Below the pieces are notes generated by a model. That model worked only from the letters and a program-made list of their open reading frames with translations, searched no databases and was not told where the DNA came from. Below are positions 1-8,121 of a DNA stretch of 22,576 bases, in pieces. How positions within the stretch are numbered: position 1 is the first letter of the stretch; each line of letters starts with the position of its first letter. The DNA is from a virus. The translations under genes and the position numbers were made by a program. The DNA lies in the IMG/VR virus record IMGVR_UViG_3300008107_001457, positions 1 to 22,576 of that record. One strand, given 5' to 3'.

Positions 1-23
1 ACTACCTATAATTATCCATAACG

Positions 24-1271
24 ATGAATCAAAAATATACATTTAAAACTATCCCTCGTTCAAATGGTACTAATCAGCGTATTAGTTTAGTTGAACGTAA
101 AAACCAATTCTATATTAGTTTTGGTGCGGATAATGGTTTTCCTAATAAACTGATTGATTTGATGAACTATTCATCAATTCATGGAACGTGCATTAATGCA
201 ACCGTAGAGGCAATTATTGGTAATGGTTTAACCTCTAATATGCCTGAAACATTAGACTTTGCAAATTATGATAATGAATCTTGGAATGATATTTTCAAGA
301 AAGTAGCTAAAGACTACAAATTATTTGGTGGTTTTGCTTTAGAAATAATTTGGTCTAAAGACAGAACTAAAATAGCCGAAGTATATCATATTGACTTTTC
401 ATACTTACGTGCTAAAGAAAAAAACTTTAGAGGTAAAATTCCAGGATACTACATTTGGGACGAATGGAATGGTGTTAGTTCTTATGTTAATCAAAACTTA
501 GAAGATATACCATTTTTACCTGTATATAATCCTTATACTAAAAATGAGGAGCCATCTCAAATTTACGTTTATCACGCATACAGACCAGGTATGAAATATT
601 ATCCTGTACCTGACTATGTAGGTGCATTAAAAGTAATTGAATTAGATGCTCAAGTTGATAATTTCCACCTTAACAACATTACTAACGGCGTAGTTCCTTC
701 CCTTGCTATTACTACATTTACTAACGCAAATGAGGAAGAAAGAGAAGCAATCGAAATAATGCTTCGTAATCAGTATGGTGGAACTGAAAATGCTGGTTCA
801 TTAATTTATATGGACGTTGATAGTCCAGAAAATGCACCAGTCATAACCCCTATCGAATCAAACGGAACAGACGTTTATTATACAACTATAAACGATTTAG
901 TAACGCAAAAAATATTAACTGCTCACCGTATTACCTCTCCTATGATGTTAGGTATTAAAACAGAAGGTCAATTAGGTGGTAGAGATGAAGTAACAGACGC
1001 TTATTTATTATTTACAAATACTGTAGTTAAACCATTCCAGCAAGCAATTTTAGATTGTTTTGATGAAATTTTAAAAGTTAACTATGGTAATGATTATATT
1101 TTAGGTGTTGAACAATTAAAATTATACAGCGATGGTAAAGAAGAGGTTGATGTAGTAGGTCAAGAAGCTGAAGTAGGTGAAGATAATTTACTTGAGGCCG
1201 AAATCGAGAGAGCTGACCGCTTAAACAACCCTAACATAAACCAAGCAGGACAAGAACAACCAATAAACTAA
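24..1271 (+). CDS. Phage portal protein
   Basis: This 415-residue protein is most likely the portal, the dodecameric ring at the capsid vertex through which DNA is packaged and ejected and to which terminase docks. The length is within the usual portal range. The N-terminus opens a mixed alpha/beta body, and residues near 30-60 (NGFPNKLIDLMNYSSIHGTC) match the segment in portals where the protein recruits a Ser/His-rich helix. The central stretch has Asn/Tyr-rich sequence, then a long helix around residues 200-225 and the LTAHRITSPMMLGI segment near residue 300, typical of the stem and clip region. The C-terminus is acidic and polar, as in many portals. The next gene is a head-tail connector, which supports the call. 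The ATG has an A/T-rich upstream sequence and no Shine-Dalgarno. It is the first gene in the window, so the head genes expected before it lie outside. Confidence 0.85.
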   Translation: MNQKYTFKTIPRSNGTNQRISLVERKNQFYISFGADNGFPNKLIDLMNYSSIHGTCINATVEAIIGNGLTSNMPETLDFANYDNESWNDIFKKVAKDYKLFGGFALEIIWSKDRTKIAEVYHIDFSYLRAKEKNFRGKIPGYYIWDEWNGVSSYVNQNLEDIPFLPVYNPYTKNEEPSQIYVYHAYRPGMKYYPVPDYVGALKVIELDAQVDNFHLNNITNGVVPSLAITTFTNANEEEREAIEIMLRNQYGGTENAGSLIYMDVDSPENAPVITPIESNGTDVYYTTINDLVTQKILTAHRITSPMMLGIKTEGQLGGRDEVTDAYLLFTNTVVKPFQQAILDCFDEILKVNYGNDYILGVEQLKLYSDGKEEVDVVGQEAEVGEDNLLEAEIERADRLNNPNINQAGQEQPIN

Positions 1272-1275
1272 TACA

Positions 1276-1911
1276 ATGACTGACGTATTAATAATTTCAG
1301 AAGAAAACTTAAGACAATTTACAGACATTAACAATAATGTTGATTCTAAATTGTTAAAAAATGCTGTCCGTGAAGCGCAAGATATTGAAATCCAAAGATT
1401 ATTGGGTACTAAATTATACGAGGCTGTTTTAGACAGAATTAAAACTAATACCTTAACAGGTGTATATGAAGTGTTAGTATTAGATTGGGTACAAAATGCT
1501 TTACTATATGCTGCTTACTATTATGCTTTAGAGGACATTTATTTACGTCCTCGTAATAATGGTTTATTAATTCCTAATGGTGGTGAAAATAGTGATCCAG
1601 CAGATGGAACTTGGTATAACCGTAAACACGAATCAGTAAAAAACAAATCACAATTTTATCAAGAACGTTTAACTAACTATTTGATTCAGAAACAAGGTTT
1701 ATATCCCGAATTAAATGGTAATGTTGAATTACAACAAATGTACCCTGATTTTGGTGTACAGTATAGAAATCCTATTGTAATGAGAAGAAATGGTAGAGGT
1801 TATCACTACAATCAAGCAGTTGAATGTGGTTTACCAGTATATGATTCTCGTTATCCACAATTTCCTCAATACCCTTACAGGGCTTACATGAACAACGTAT
1901 CTAATTTTTAA
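1276..1911 (+). CDS. Head-tail connector / neck protein (DUF6712-like)
   Basis: This 211-residue protein resembles the DUF6712 / gp6-like connectors that sit directly after the portal in Bacteroidota phages and form the adaptor ring below it. The first 90 residues are helical, with an EEN-x3-FTDI motif, DSKLLKNAVREAQDIEIQRLLG and then a Tyr/Ala-rich helix (ALLYAAYYYALEDIYLRP); this is the pattern of connector adaptors. The C-terminal third is rich in Tyr, Pro and Arg and looks extended, as expected for a tail-side extension. It begins four bases after the portal stop, so it is in the same operon. The family call rests on pattern recognition without a search. The connector role is supported by position. 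Confidence 0.7.
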   Translation: MTDVLIISEENLRQFTDINNNVDSKLLKNAVREAQDIEIQRLLGTKLYEAVLDRIKTNTLTGVYEVLVLDWVQNALLYAAYYYALEDIYLRPRNNGLLIPNGGENSDPADGTWYNRKHESVKNKSQFYQERLTNYLIQKQGLYPELNGNVELQQMYPDFGVQYRNPIVMRRNGRGYHYNQAVECGLPVYDSRYPQFPQYPYRAYMNNVSNF

Positions 1912-1919
1912 TATATAAA

Positions 1920-4580
1920 ATGGGAAGAAATTTAACTAACCTATACATTAGTCAATCATTTGAATACTTAGTTCAAATAAGTGGAAGTGAATTACAAAAT
2001 GGTTTAGGATCAACATTAACAGGTAGTTTAGCAATTACCTCATCAAAAGCAGATACAGCAACATCTGCATCTTTTGCTACTACGGCTTCGTATGTTGCAT
2101 CTGTTGTTTCAGCTTCATATGCTGTAAGTGCTTCAAACGCAGCACAAGCTACAACTGTATACTCAACTCAAACTAATGCAAACCAAGATCATTATGTAAC
2201 ATTTGTTGCTACTACTAATGACTACGAGAATATAGAAACTGATAACCAGTTAGTATATAATCCAAATACTAATTTATTAACTGTAACGGCATCATACGCT
2301 AATAATGCTTTAAGTTCCTCGTATAGTACAAATGCTTTATCAAGTTCATATGCTGCTACGGCTATAAGTAGTTCATTTGCTACAAACGCTAATAATGCGA
2401 ATACAGCAACTTCAGCATCATTTGCTAGCACTGCTACTTCAGCATCATATGCTACTAATGCTTTATCTTCTAGTTTTGCAGTAACAGCAAGTTATGCTTT
2501 AAATGCAGGTGTAACAGTAAATACGGGTTCATTATTAACTACAGCAAGTGCAGTTAACAACGTAATTACCTTTACTAAAGGAGATGGTTCAACATTCCCC
2601 GTAACAGTAAATACAGGTTCTGCTGTAACAGTAAATACTGGTAGTTTGTTAGTAACAGCGTCTATAAGCAACGCAACTACCACATTCACCAAAGGTGACG
2701 GTAGTACATTTAGTATTACAGCTAATAACGTAGTAAACGCTGATAGTGCGAGTGTAGCAGTATCATCTTCATATGCTATATCGGCTAGTCAAGCACAAAA
2801 TGCTATTTCAGCATCTTATGTATTAAATGCTGTTTCTGCCTCATATGCAGATAGTGCTTTATCTTCAAGTTATGCTTTAACAGCATCTTTTGCTTTAAAT
2901 GCTCCTACTATTAATACTGCTTCATTTGCTACCACTGGTTCAAATACATTCATTGGAAATGAAACAATTTCAGGTTCGTTAAATGTTACAGGTTCCGTAA
3001 CAGGTAATGTAGTAGGTAATAATACAGATACTTATACAAGTGCACCTGCTGTACAACAGATTGTAACATTAACACAAGCAGAATATAATGCTATTGGTTC
3101 ACCTGATGTAAACACATTATATATTATTTCAGGTTCTCTTCCAATTAACACAGGTTCATTTGCTACCACTGGTTCAAATACATTTATTGGTAACCAAATT
3201 ATAACTGGTTCCTTTGCAGTAACAGGTTCTATAGGGGGAAATGTATTAGGTAATAATACAGATACTTATACTAGTTCTGCCCCTATACAACAAGTAGTAA
3301 CATTAACTCAAGCAGAATATAATGCAATTTCTTCAAGTGCTAATGCAAATACTTTTTATGTAATTAGTGATAGTACAGCATTTAATCCATCAAATTATGC
3401 TACTACAGGTTCTAATACATTTATAGGAAATCAAATTATATCTGGTTCATTAACAATAACAGGAGAAATTACAGGTTCAATTGTAAGTGCTTCATATGCT
3501 GCAACTGCTTCTTATGCTAATAGCGGATTTAAAGTAGGTGAACTTACTATTAGTACTCCTGGTACAACAAATAATGATAATACATTTGTAGGTAGAAGTG
3601 CTGGTTTTAAAATAAGTTCGGATAAAAATAGTACTCTTATAGGTTCAAATGCTGGTTATAATTTAGTTGGAGATGATAACGTTGCTGTAGGTTTAAATGC
3701 ATTATTTGGTCAAATTGGAACTGATTCTACAGGAGGTCAAAATACTGCTGTTGGTACTAATGCTGGTTTGCAAATTAAATTAGGTAATGGAAACGTTGCT
3801 TTAGGTTATAATGCAATGTATACTGTTGCTGATTTTCCTGCAGGCGCTGACGCTTCTTTCAACACAGTAATTGGTAATTCAGCTGCTAAAAAATTATACT
3901 ATGGTGATAATAATACCATAATTGGTTCTTTAACAGCCCAATTAATAAGCACTGGTTCAAATAATACTATTATAGGTGCTAATTATTCAGGTAGTGATTT
4001 TGACAACACAGTAGTATTAACAGATGGACAAGGTAATGTTCAGTTTTTTGCTACTGGTGGGTTAGCTACATTTACAAATGTTACAGCTAGTTCTATAAAT
4101 TCTGTATTTACAGGTTCATTATTAGGTACTGCCTCGTTTGCTAATACATCAACAACAGCAAGCTATGTTTTAAATGCTGTTTCATCATCATTTGCTTCTA
4201 CAGCTTCATTTTACGATTTATCAGCAGTTACTCAAAATGCAGTATTTAGTGGTTCAGTAAGAGGTGAAGTTAGAGCATTATCAATTAGTTCTCAAACAGC
4301 ATCTCTTGATTGTTCAACTGATAACTTCTTTACATTAACACTAGTTAGTGGTTCTACAACCTTTATTAATCCATCTAATATATTACCAGGTCAAACAATT
4401 AACTTACGAGTTAAACAAGCATCTGTTGCCTCAGGTTCAATATCGTTTGCCTCAAGTGTAAAACAAGTAAGTGGAAGCGCTTATACACCTACATCAACAG
4501 CAAATGGAGAAGATATTATTACATTTATATCATTTGATTCAACAAATCTTTACTTAAGTAATATTAAGAACTTTATATAA
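1920..4580 (+). CDS. Large repeat-built tail fibre / adhesin
   Basis: This 886-residue protein is a probable trimeric tail fibre. After a short N-terminal anchor (MGRNLTNLYISQSF) come long runs of the motif S-A/S-S-Y/F-A-x-x-A with short spacing (about residues 35-115, 125-200 and 275-335). This low-complexity Ala/Ser/Tyr pattern is common in fibrous shafts of environmental phage fibres. Residues 335-520 carry a module of 78-79 residues repeated about 2.4 times (ATTGSNTFIGN, then GSxxxTGS, then VTLTQAEYNAI, then NTxYxIS). Residues about 550-695 contain repeated G-x-x-N-x-x-x-G-x-N/S-A units (DDNVAVGLNA, GQNTAVGTNA, GNGNVALGYNA), resembling the YadA-like head of trimeric adhesins. The C-terminus looks like a compact beta domain. 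No S74 chaperone domain is evident. It precedes three lectin-like genes and probably presents or anchors them. Confidence 0.75.
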   Translation: MGRNLTNLYISQSFEYLVQISGSELQNGLGSTLTGSLAITSSKADTATSASFATTASYVASVVSASYAVSASNAAQATTVYSTQTNANQDHYVTFVATTNDYENIETDNQLVYNPNTNLLTVTASYANNALSSSYSTNALSSSYAATAISSSFATNANNANTATSASFASTATSASYATNALSSSFAVTASYALNAGVTVNTGSLLTTASAVNNVITFTKGDGSTFPVTVNTGSAVTVNTGSLLVTASISNATTTFTKGDGSTFSITANNVVNADSASVAVSSSYAISASQAQNAISASYVLNAVSASYADSALSSSYALTASFALNAPTINTASFATTGSNTFIGNETISGSLNVTGSVTGNVVGNNTDTYTSAPAVQQIVTLTQAEYNAIGSPDVNTLYIISGSLPINTGSFATTGSNTFIGNQIITGSFAVTGSIGGNVLGNNTDTYTSSAPIQQVVTLTQAEYNAISSSANANTFYVISDSTAFNPSNYATTGSNTFIGNQIISGSLTITGEITGSIVSASYAATASYANSGFKVGELTISTPGTTNNDNTFVGRSAGFKISSDKNSTLIGSNAGYNLVGDDNVAVGLNALFGQIGTDSTGGQNTAVGTNAGLQIKLGNGNVALGYNAMYTVADFPAGADASFNTVIGNSAAKKLYYGDNNTIIGSLTAQLISTGSNNTIIGANYSGSDFDNTVVLTDGQGNVQFFATGGLATFTNVTASSINSVFTGSLLGTASFANTSTTASYVLNAVSSSFASTASFYDLSAVTQNAVFSGSVRGEVRALSISSQTASLDCSTDNFFTLTLVSGSTTFINPSNILPGQTINLRVKQASVASGSISFASSVKQVSGSAYTPTSTANGEDIITFISFDSTNLYLSNIKNFI
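2920..3480 (+). repeat. In-frame tandem module of 78-79 codons in the tail fibre
   Basis: The DNA encoding ATTGSNTFIGN starts near 2925, 3159 and 3399, so the period is 234-237 bases. Copies 1 and 2 are nearly complete, including the VTLTQAEYNAI segment; copy 3 is partial. Synonymous differences between copies show that the duplication is not recent. Confidence 0.75.
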
Positions 4581-4583
4581 TAT

Positions 4584-5453
4584 ATGTTTACACCATTTGC
4601 GTTTGTAAAAACACTAGCTCCTGCTATACCTACTTATAGTTATCTTTTAGATGATTATTCAGGAGCATATGCTGCTTTTTCACTTAGAAAACTAAGTAGT
4701 ACATACAATGGCTCAGCTATTCAAGTAAGAAGATCAAATGATAATGCTACACAAGATATTGGATTTGTTAATAATGTTTTGGATACAGGATCATTATTAG
4801 ATTTTTGTGGAGCAAATAATGGGTTTGTAACATACTGGTATGATCAATCTGGTAATGCTAGAGATTTAGCAGGAACTAGTAATGCTTTTCAACCACGAAT
4901 AGTAAACGCAGGTACTTTAGAAACATCTAATAGTAAACCGGCAATTTCTTTTTCAAGCGCACATTGGATGGAATATGATATTGTTGATACTTTTAATTAT
5001 CCTACAAGTTATTTTACAGTGTTAAGTCCTGTAAATAATACTACTCCCTCTTATTATGGAATGATAAATACAGGAGATAATGAAAACTTTATGATTGTGG
5101 GAAATAACGGAACATCTCAAACAATTAGTGCTTGGGGTGATGATGGAGGAGCTCAAACTCCTTTCAATGGGTTAAGTACTACAAATGGTACTCAATATTT
5201 AGCTACTAATATAAATTTTTCACAAACAAATACTGGAAGAAAATTGTATGTAAACTCAACTAATGAATATACAAGTAATGTTACTGTGTTTGAACAAACT
5301 TGTCAATATATTTCACTTAACCGATATGATAGAAGATCTAACGCTGGTTTAGGTAGTGCTAAATGGACAGAGATAATTCATTATATGACTAATCAAACGG
5401 GTAGTCGCTCAGGAATTGAATCTAACATTAATAATTATTACTCAATATACTAA
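4584..5453 (+). CDS. Arabinofuranosidase-like tail protein, putative receptor-binding
   Basis: The protein (289 residues) resembles the alpha-L-arabinofuranosidase B catalytic-like domain (concanavalin-like beta sandwich) often seen in phage tail proteins. Visible landmarks are AYAAFSLRKLSSTYNGSAIQVRRSNDNATQDIGF at residues about 28-62 (the conserved sugar-binding-domain opening), GNGFVTYWYDQSGNARD-type sequence near residues 80-97, and SKPAISFSS with a following Trp near residue 120. The C-terminal half has the alternating beta pattern and ends in a helix, SGIESNINNYYSIY, typical of LamG/concanavalin-like phage domains. Whether it cleaves glycans or only binds them cannot be decided from sequence. 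It starts three bases after the fibre stop and overlaps the next gene by one base (TAATG). I infer a role in recognising surface polysaccharide. Confidence 0.65.
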   Translation: MFTPFAFVKTLAPAIPTYSYLLDDYSGAYAAFSLRKLSSTYNGSAIQVRRSNDNATQDIGFVNNVLDTGSLLDFCGANNGFVTYWYDQSGNARDLAGTSNAFQPRIVNAGTLETSNSKPAISFSSAHWMEYDIVDTFNYPTSYFTVLSPVNNTTPSYYGMINTGDNENFMIVGNNGTSQTISAWGDDGGAQTPFNGLSTTNGTQYLATNINFSQTNTGRKLYVNSTNEYTSNVTVFEQTCQYISLNRYDRRSNAGLGSAKWTEIIHYMTNQTGSRSGIESNINNYYSIY

Positions 5454-6307
5454 TGGCTATATATTATCAAAACCAATTTAGAAATTATTACTTAGGTTCT
5501 ACAGGTTCCTTGGGAGCAATGTATTACGGTAATGTTGAAGTTAATCCTGGAAGTACAGCTGCCCCTTCATTGTGGACACCTGCTGATTTATCAAATTTAT
5601 ATATTTGGTGGTCTGCTGATACTGGTATAACTACAAGTGGTACTAATGTAACCTCTTGGGTATCTAAAGCAGGTGTTATAAGTCGTACTTTAACTCAAGT
5701 AGCAGGAACAACTGCTACTGTATATAATTCAAGTGATTCTTCATTTAATAATAAACCAACAGTAACGTTTCCATCTAATAAAAATGGATGTTTATCATTT
5801 TACGATACAAATTCAGGATTAGCAAACGATGCTAGTTTGACGGTTTCAGTATGTTTTATAATGTCACCAGAAGCACCTACTTCAGGTTATGCTTTAATGG
5901 GTGGTTTTACTTCAACTGGAGGGGCATATGGTGAATTAGTACCAGCTACAAGTGTAACAGGTAATCCTGGTTATTATTCTACTTATGTATTTACTGGAGG
6001 ACAAAGAGCTACAGATACATTAATGGTTAATGGAGGAGCTCAATTTATAATATCTGATTATAGTAATACAGATTTAAAAATTTATCCTAATTCAACTACT
6101 GCTTATGAAGCAGGTACTACTTCATTGGCAGCTGCTGGACTTTCAAATTGTGTATGGTCATTAGGAGGATATGGTGATTCAGGAGGAGGTTTTTTTGGAG
6201 GTGCAGGGTATTCAGGCAAAATTATGGAAATGATTATTACTACAGGTACACGTTGGACAGCACAAGATTTAAGTGATTTATCAAATTACGTTAATACTTA
6301 TTATTAA
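5453..6307 (+). CDS. Concanavalin/LamG-like tail protein, putative receptor-binding
   Basis: This 284-residue protein has a short N-terminal segment with repeated Y-x-G-N/S units (YYLGSTGSLGAMYYGNVEV), which looks like a virion-attachment tag. It is followed from residue about 38 by a LamG/concanavalin-like domain. The domain opening, LSNLYIWWSADTGI...VTSWVSKAG, and the closing helix, TAQDLSDLSNYVNTYY, are characteristic of this class in phages. The middle is rich in Gly, Ser and Thr with beta-strand alternation. It is translationally coupled to the previous gene. It probably binds a cell-surface carbohydrate; no catalytic residues can be assigned. Confidence 0.6.
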   Translation: MAIYYQNQFRNYYLGSTGSLGAMYYGNVEVNPGSTAAPSLWTPADLSNLYIWWSADTGITTSGTNVTSWVSKAGVISRTLTQVAGTTATVYNSSDSSFNNKPTVTFPSNKNGCLSFYDTNSGLANDASLTVSVCFIMSPEAPTSGYALMGGFTSTGGAYGELVPATSVTGNPGYYSTYVFTGGQRATDTLMVNGGAQFIISDYSNTDLKIYPNSTTAYEAGTTSLAAAGLSNCVWSLGGYGDSGGGFFGGAGYSGKIMEMIITTGTRWTAQDLSDLSNYVNTYY

Positions 6308-6318
6308 TATTTAAAAAT

Positions 6319-7203
6319 ATGCCAATTTATTTAGGAAATCAAGAAATAGGAAGTGAGTATATTGATTCATACTTATTAGCAAAAATATACTTAGGTCCAT
6401 ACCTTATAAATGATGGTATTGTACTTCCTACTACAGATCCTGATGCGCAAGCATTTATTGATGTTACTGGTATATCAGGTACAAATGCTACTGCTATTAA
6501 TACATTAGTAGTAGATCTAAAAGCAGCTAGTTTATGGAATGAAATGTATGCTATTTGGCCATTTGTTGGTGGTACAATAGATACTAACAAATATAATCTT
6601 AAAAACACTTCTTTATATACATTATCATTTTCAGGTTCACAAACATTCAATAGTACTGGGTGGTTTAATAATTCAATAGATACTAATAATGGTGCTAGAA
6701 CAGGATTTAACCCAATAACTCAAGTTATTAGTTTAAATAGTTTTGGTATTGGATATTATGCTGGTAATGCTACTTCAACAGGTACAATTGATATAGGTTC
6801 TTGGCCTGGTTCTGGTGGTAATAGTAGTATTTACTTATCAGCAGATTTAGCAGGGGGTTCAGGATTATATATTAGTGATTTTTACAGTGAGGATGGTGCA
6901 CGTATTGTAACAGCAAACGGTGCTGGAGGTGATGTTAGAGGAATGTGGTCTGTTCAAAGAACAGCAAACAACGTAATGAAAGCATATAGAGGGGGTACAA
7001 ACATTGCTACTAATTCAAACACAGAAACAGATACACCTCCAAACTGGGATATATCAATTGGTGGTACTGCAACCGCAACTCAAATTATTCAGAATAAAGA
7101 TCAAAAATATCAATTCTTGTATTTTTCAACTGGTTTAAGTGATGCACAAGTAGCAAGTTTAGATACTATAGTAACAACTTTTCAATCCAACGTAGGTAGA
7201 TAA
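6319..7203 (+). CDS. Concanavalin/LamG-like tail protein, putative receptor-binding
   Basis: The third lectin-like protein in a row has 294 residues. Its N-terminus, MPIYLGNQEIGSEYID..LLAKIYLGPYLI, carries the same IYLG-type attachment repeats as its upstream neighbour. Residues about 45-75 (DPDAQAFIDVTGISGTNATAINTLVVDLK) match a domain opening common in phage beta-sandwich proteins. The body (FNSTGWFNNS...ARTGFNP...FGIGYYAGN...GRSQ-like GGxxRGMWSVQR) fits a concanavalin fold, and the end (FLYFSTGLSDAQVASLDTIVTTFQSNVGR) is the usual terminal helix. Its stop overlaps the start of the next small gene (TAATG). Confidence 0.6.
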   Translation: MPIYLGNQEIGSEYIDSYLLAKIYLGPYLINDGIVLPTTDPDAQAFIDVTGISGTNATAINTLVVDLKAASLWNEMYAIWPFVGGTIDTNKYNLKNTSLYTLSFSGSQTFNSTGWFNNSIDTNNGARTGFNPITQVISLNSFGIGYYAGNATSTGTIDIGSWPGSGGNSSIYLSADLAGGSGLYISDFYSEDGARIVTANGAGGDVRGMWSVQRTANNVMKAYRGGTNIATNSNTETDTPPNWDISIGGTATATQIIQNKDQKYQFLYFSTGLSDAQVASLDTIVTTFQSNVGR

Positions 7204-7337
7204 TGGTTAAAATAAAATCATCTAAAGCAGAATCATTATATAAATCTAAACCTAAGAAAAAAGGATCCGCCTTTAAACAAAGCGGACCCAAAGCAACCAA
7301 GACTAAACCAAGTGTTGGTCAAGGAAAGAGACGTTAA
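7203..7337 (+). CDS. Small Lys-rich basic protein
   Basis: This 44-residue reading frame begins at the ATG overlapping the previous stop codon (TAATG) and is very basic: MVKIKSSKAESLYKSKPKKK, then Gly/Lys/Ser/Pro-rich sequence ending GQGKRR. It has no Cys or Trp and looks disordered, like small nucleic-acid-binding or virion-associated phage peptides. The coupling to the tail operon and non-random composition support it as a real gene. Its stop lies in the palindrome TTAA, which also supplies the stop of the converging minus-strand gene. Function unknown. Confidence 0.55.
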   Translation: MVKIKSSKAESLYKSKPKKKGSAFKQSGPKATKTKPSVGQGKRR

Positions 7338-7834
7338 CGTTTTCTTTTATTTACCTTAGTTTTATTAATATCAAATGAACCTTGAATTACTTGAGGTTCG
7401 GGTGATTTTATTATTGTATAAGTAGTATCACCACTATCATATTGTACTTTAGGAACTTCAATGTGTAATGCCGATGCAACACCAATCATTGTAAATTCAT
7501 CTGTAACTTTTAATTGTTCGGGTGTTAAACAATCGTTTATATAAAACAGTATATAACCGTCTTCAAATACCTCAAACCAAAAAATATTCATACCTTGTGA
7601 GGCCATACCATATAGTGTATAAAAATGCGTATTAGCAATTTTAATACCAGTATTTTCTCTATCTTTAACTGATGGTTCGTTTGCAACCTGAACATGAACA
7701 TAATATTCTTTATCTTCATTATCTTTAGCCAAAAATGAAATTGGTGCTTCAGGACTTGCTACTTCAAATGTTTTGAATCTACCACCTAACCAATGGTGGA
7801 ATAAACTTGCTTTTTGTTCGTTATTAAATTCCAT
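7334..7834 (-). CDS. Hypothetical protein, the only minus-strand gene
   Basis: This 166-residue protein has no firm family assignment. It starts MEFNNEQKASLFHHWLGGRF. The middle reads as strand-rich (KEYYVHVQVAN), then GIKIANTHFYTLY, then NIFWFEVFEDGYILFYINDCL, and the C-terminus is basic (KTKVNKRKR). The central order (strand, GIKI, helix, two hydrophobic strands) resembles the second half of a PD-(D/E)XK nuclease-like core, but the usual E-x-K is not present (VQVAN instead), so this is only a suggestion. It is convergent with the structural operon, overlapping by four bases. A TAATTTTG box on the minus strand (7866-7873) could be its own promoter. Its separate transcription suggests a moron-like or regulatory gene. 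Confidence 0.65.
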   Translation of the reverse strand: MEFNNEQKASLFHHWLGGRFKTFEVASPEAPISFLAKDNEDKEYYVHVQVANEPSVKDRENTGIKIANTHFYTLYGMASQGMNIFWFEVFEDGYILFYINDCLTPEQLKVTDEFTMIGVASALHIEVPKVQYDSGDTTYTIIKSPEPQVIQGSFDINKTKVNKRKR

Positions 7835-7865
7835 ATGTTGATAATACGTATTTAGACTGGGTGTT

Positions 7866-7873
7866 CAAAATTA
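7866..7873 (-). promoter_or_regulatory. Possible -7 box for the minus-strand gene
   Basis: Read on the minus strand this is TAATTTTG, an exact fit to the Bacteroidota -7 consensus TAnnTTTG, lying 32 bases before the start codon. No good TTTG -33 box is present at the usual spacing, so the call is weak. Confidence 0.35.
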
Positions 7874-7922
7874 TATTTATAAAAAGGAAATTTAACCATT
7901 TTCACAACCCTAAAATCGCATT

Positions 7923-7945
7923 AGAATCCCGTTAGGGATTCTTTT
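7923..7945 (+). terminator. Rho-independent terminator (GAATCCC hairpin)
   Basis: A perfect stem, GAATCCC/GGGATTC (extended by one A-T pair), closes a GTTA loop and is followed by TTTTGTTT. It would end plus-strand transcription coming from the structural block through the antisense of the minus-strand gene. A second hairpin with the same stem occurs at 13383. Confidence 0.75.
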
Positions 7946-7951
7946 GTTTAA

Positions 7952-7984
7952 TTTGGTATTTTGCATTTACTGCCGTATATTTAT
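7952..7984 (+). promoter_or_regulatory. Promoter P1 (TTTGG, 19 bases, TATATTTAT)
   Basis: TTTGGTAT at 7952 is followed, after a total gap of 19 bases from TTTGG, by TATATTTAT at 7976. Layout and spacing equal those of P2 (8065) and P3 (12848). It fits Bacteroidota -33/-7 architecture, with a variant -7 box. Downstream lies only a short stretch ending in a terminator. Confidence 0.6.
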
Positions 7985-7989
7985 TGTAA

Positions 7990-8055
7990 AGTATTATTTC
8001 ATAATAATAATAACTTATTGTCAATTAAGGGCCCTTAAAAAAAAGGGCTCTTTTT
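7990..8055 (+). ncRNA. Possible very short terminated RNA
   Basis: Promoter P1 is followed within about 70 bases by a strong terminator, and no reading frame with a credible start lies between them. The predicted RNA would be A/U-rich with a single G/C-rich terminator hairpin. It could be a small RNA, or P1 could read through to help express 8122 after attenuation. The 5' end is estimated from the -7 box. Confidence 0.3.
8027..8055 (+). terminator. Rho-independent terminator (AAGGGCCC hairpin)
   Basis: AAGGGCCC pairs with GGGCTCTT (one G-U pair) around a 10-base A-rich loop, followed by a T run. The 5' arm belongs to a 14-base perfect palindrome (TTAAGGGCCCTTAA, 8025-8038). Confidence 0.65.
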
Positions 8056-8064
8056 CTGCTCAAA

Positions 8065-8097
8065 TTTGGCATTCTTGCTTTAAGATCGTATATTTAT
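8065..8097 (+). promoter_or_regulatory. Promoter P2 upstream of the 8122 operon
   Basis: TTTGGCAT at 8065 and TATATTTAT at 8089 are separated by 19 bases, the same as in P1 and P3. The start codon of the next gene lies 24 bases after the -7 box. This is the likely promoter for the regulatory/packaging block. Confidence 0.65.
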
Positions 8098-8121
8098 TAC
8101 CGACAATAAAATTATGAAATT

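Noticed and set aside
2222-2692. Minus-strand frames within the tail fibre
   Set aside because: They mirror the Ala/Ser-rich repeat codons of the fibre, which lack stops on the opposite strand. No promoter or start context.
2040-2930. CRISPR-like regular repeats
   Set aside because: The repeats are in frame, encode the SxSYAxxA protein motif and have no unique spacers of fixed length.
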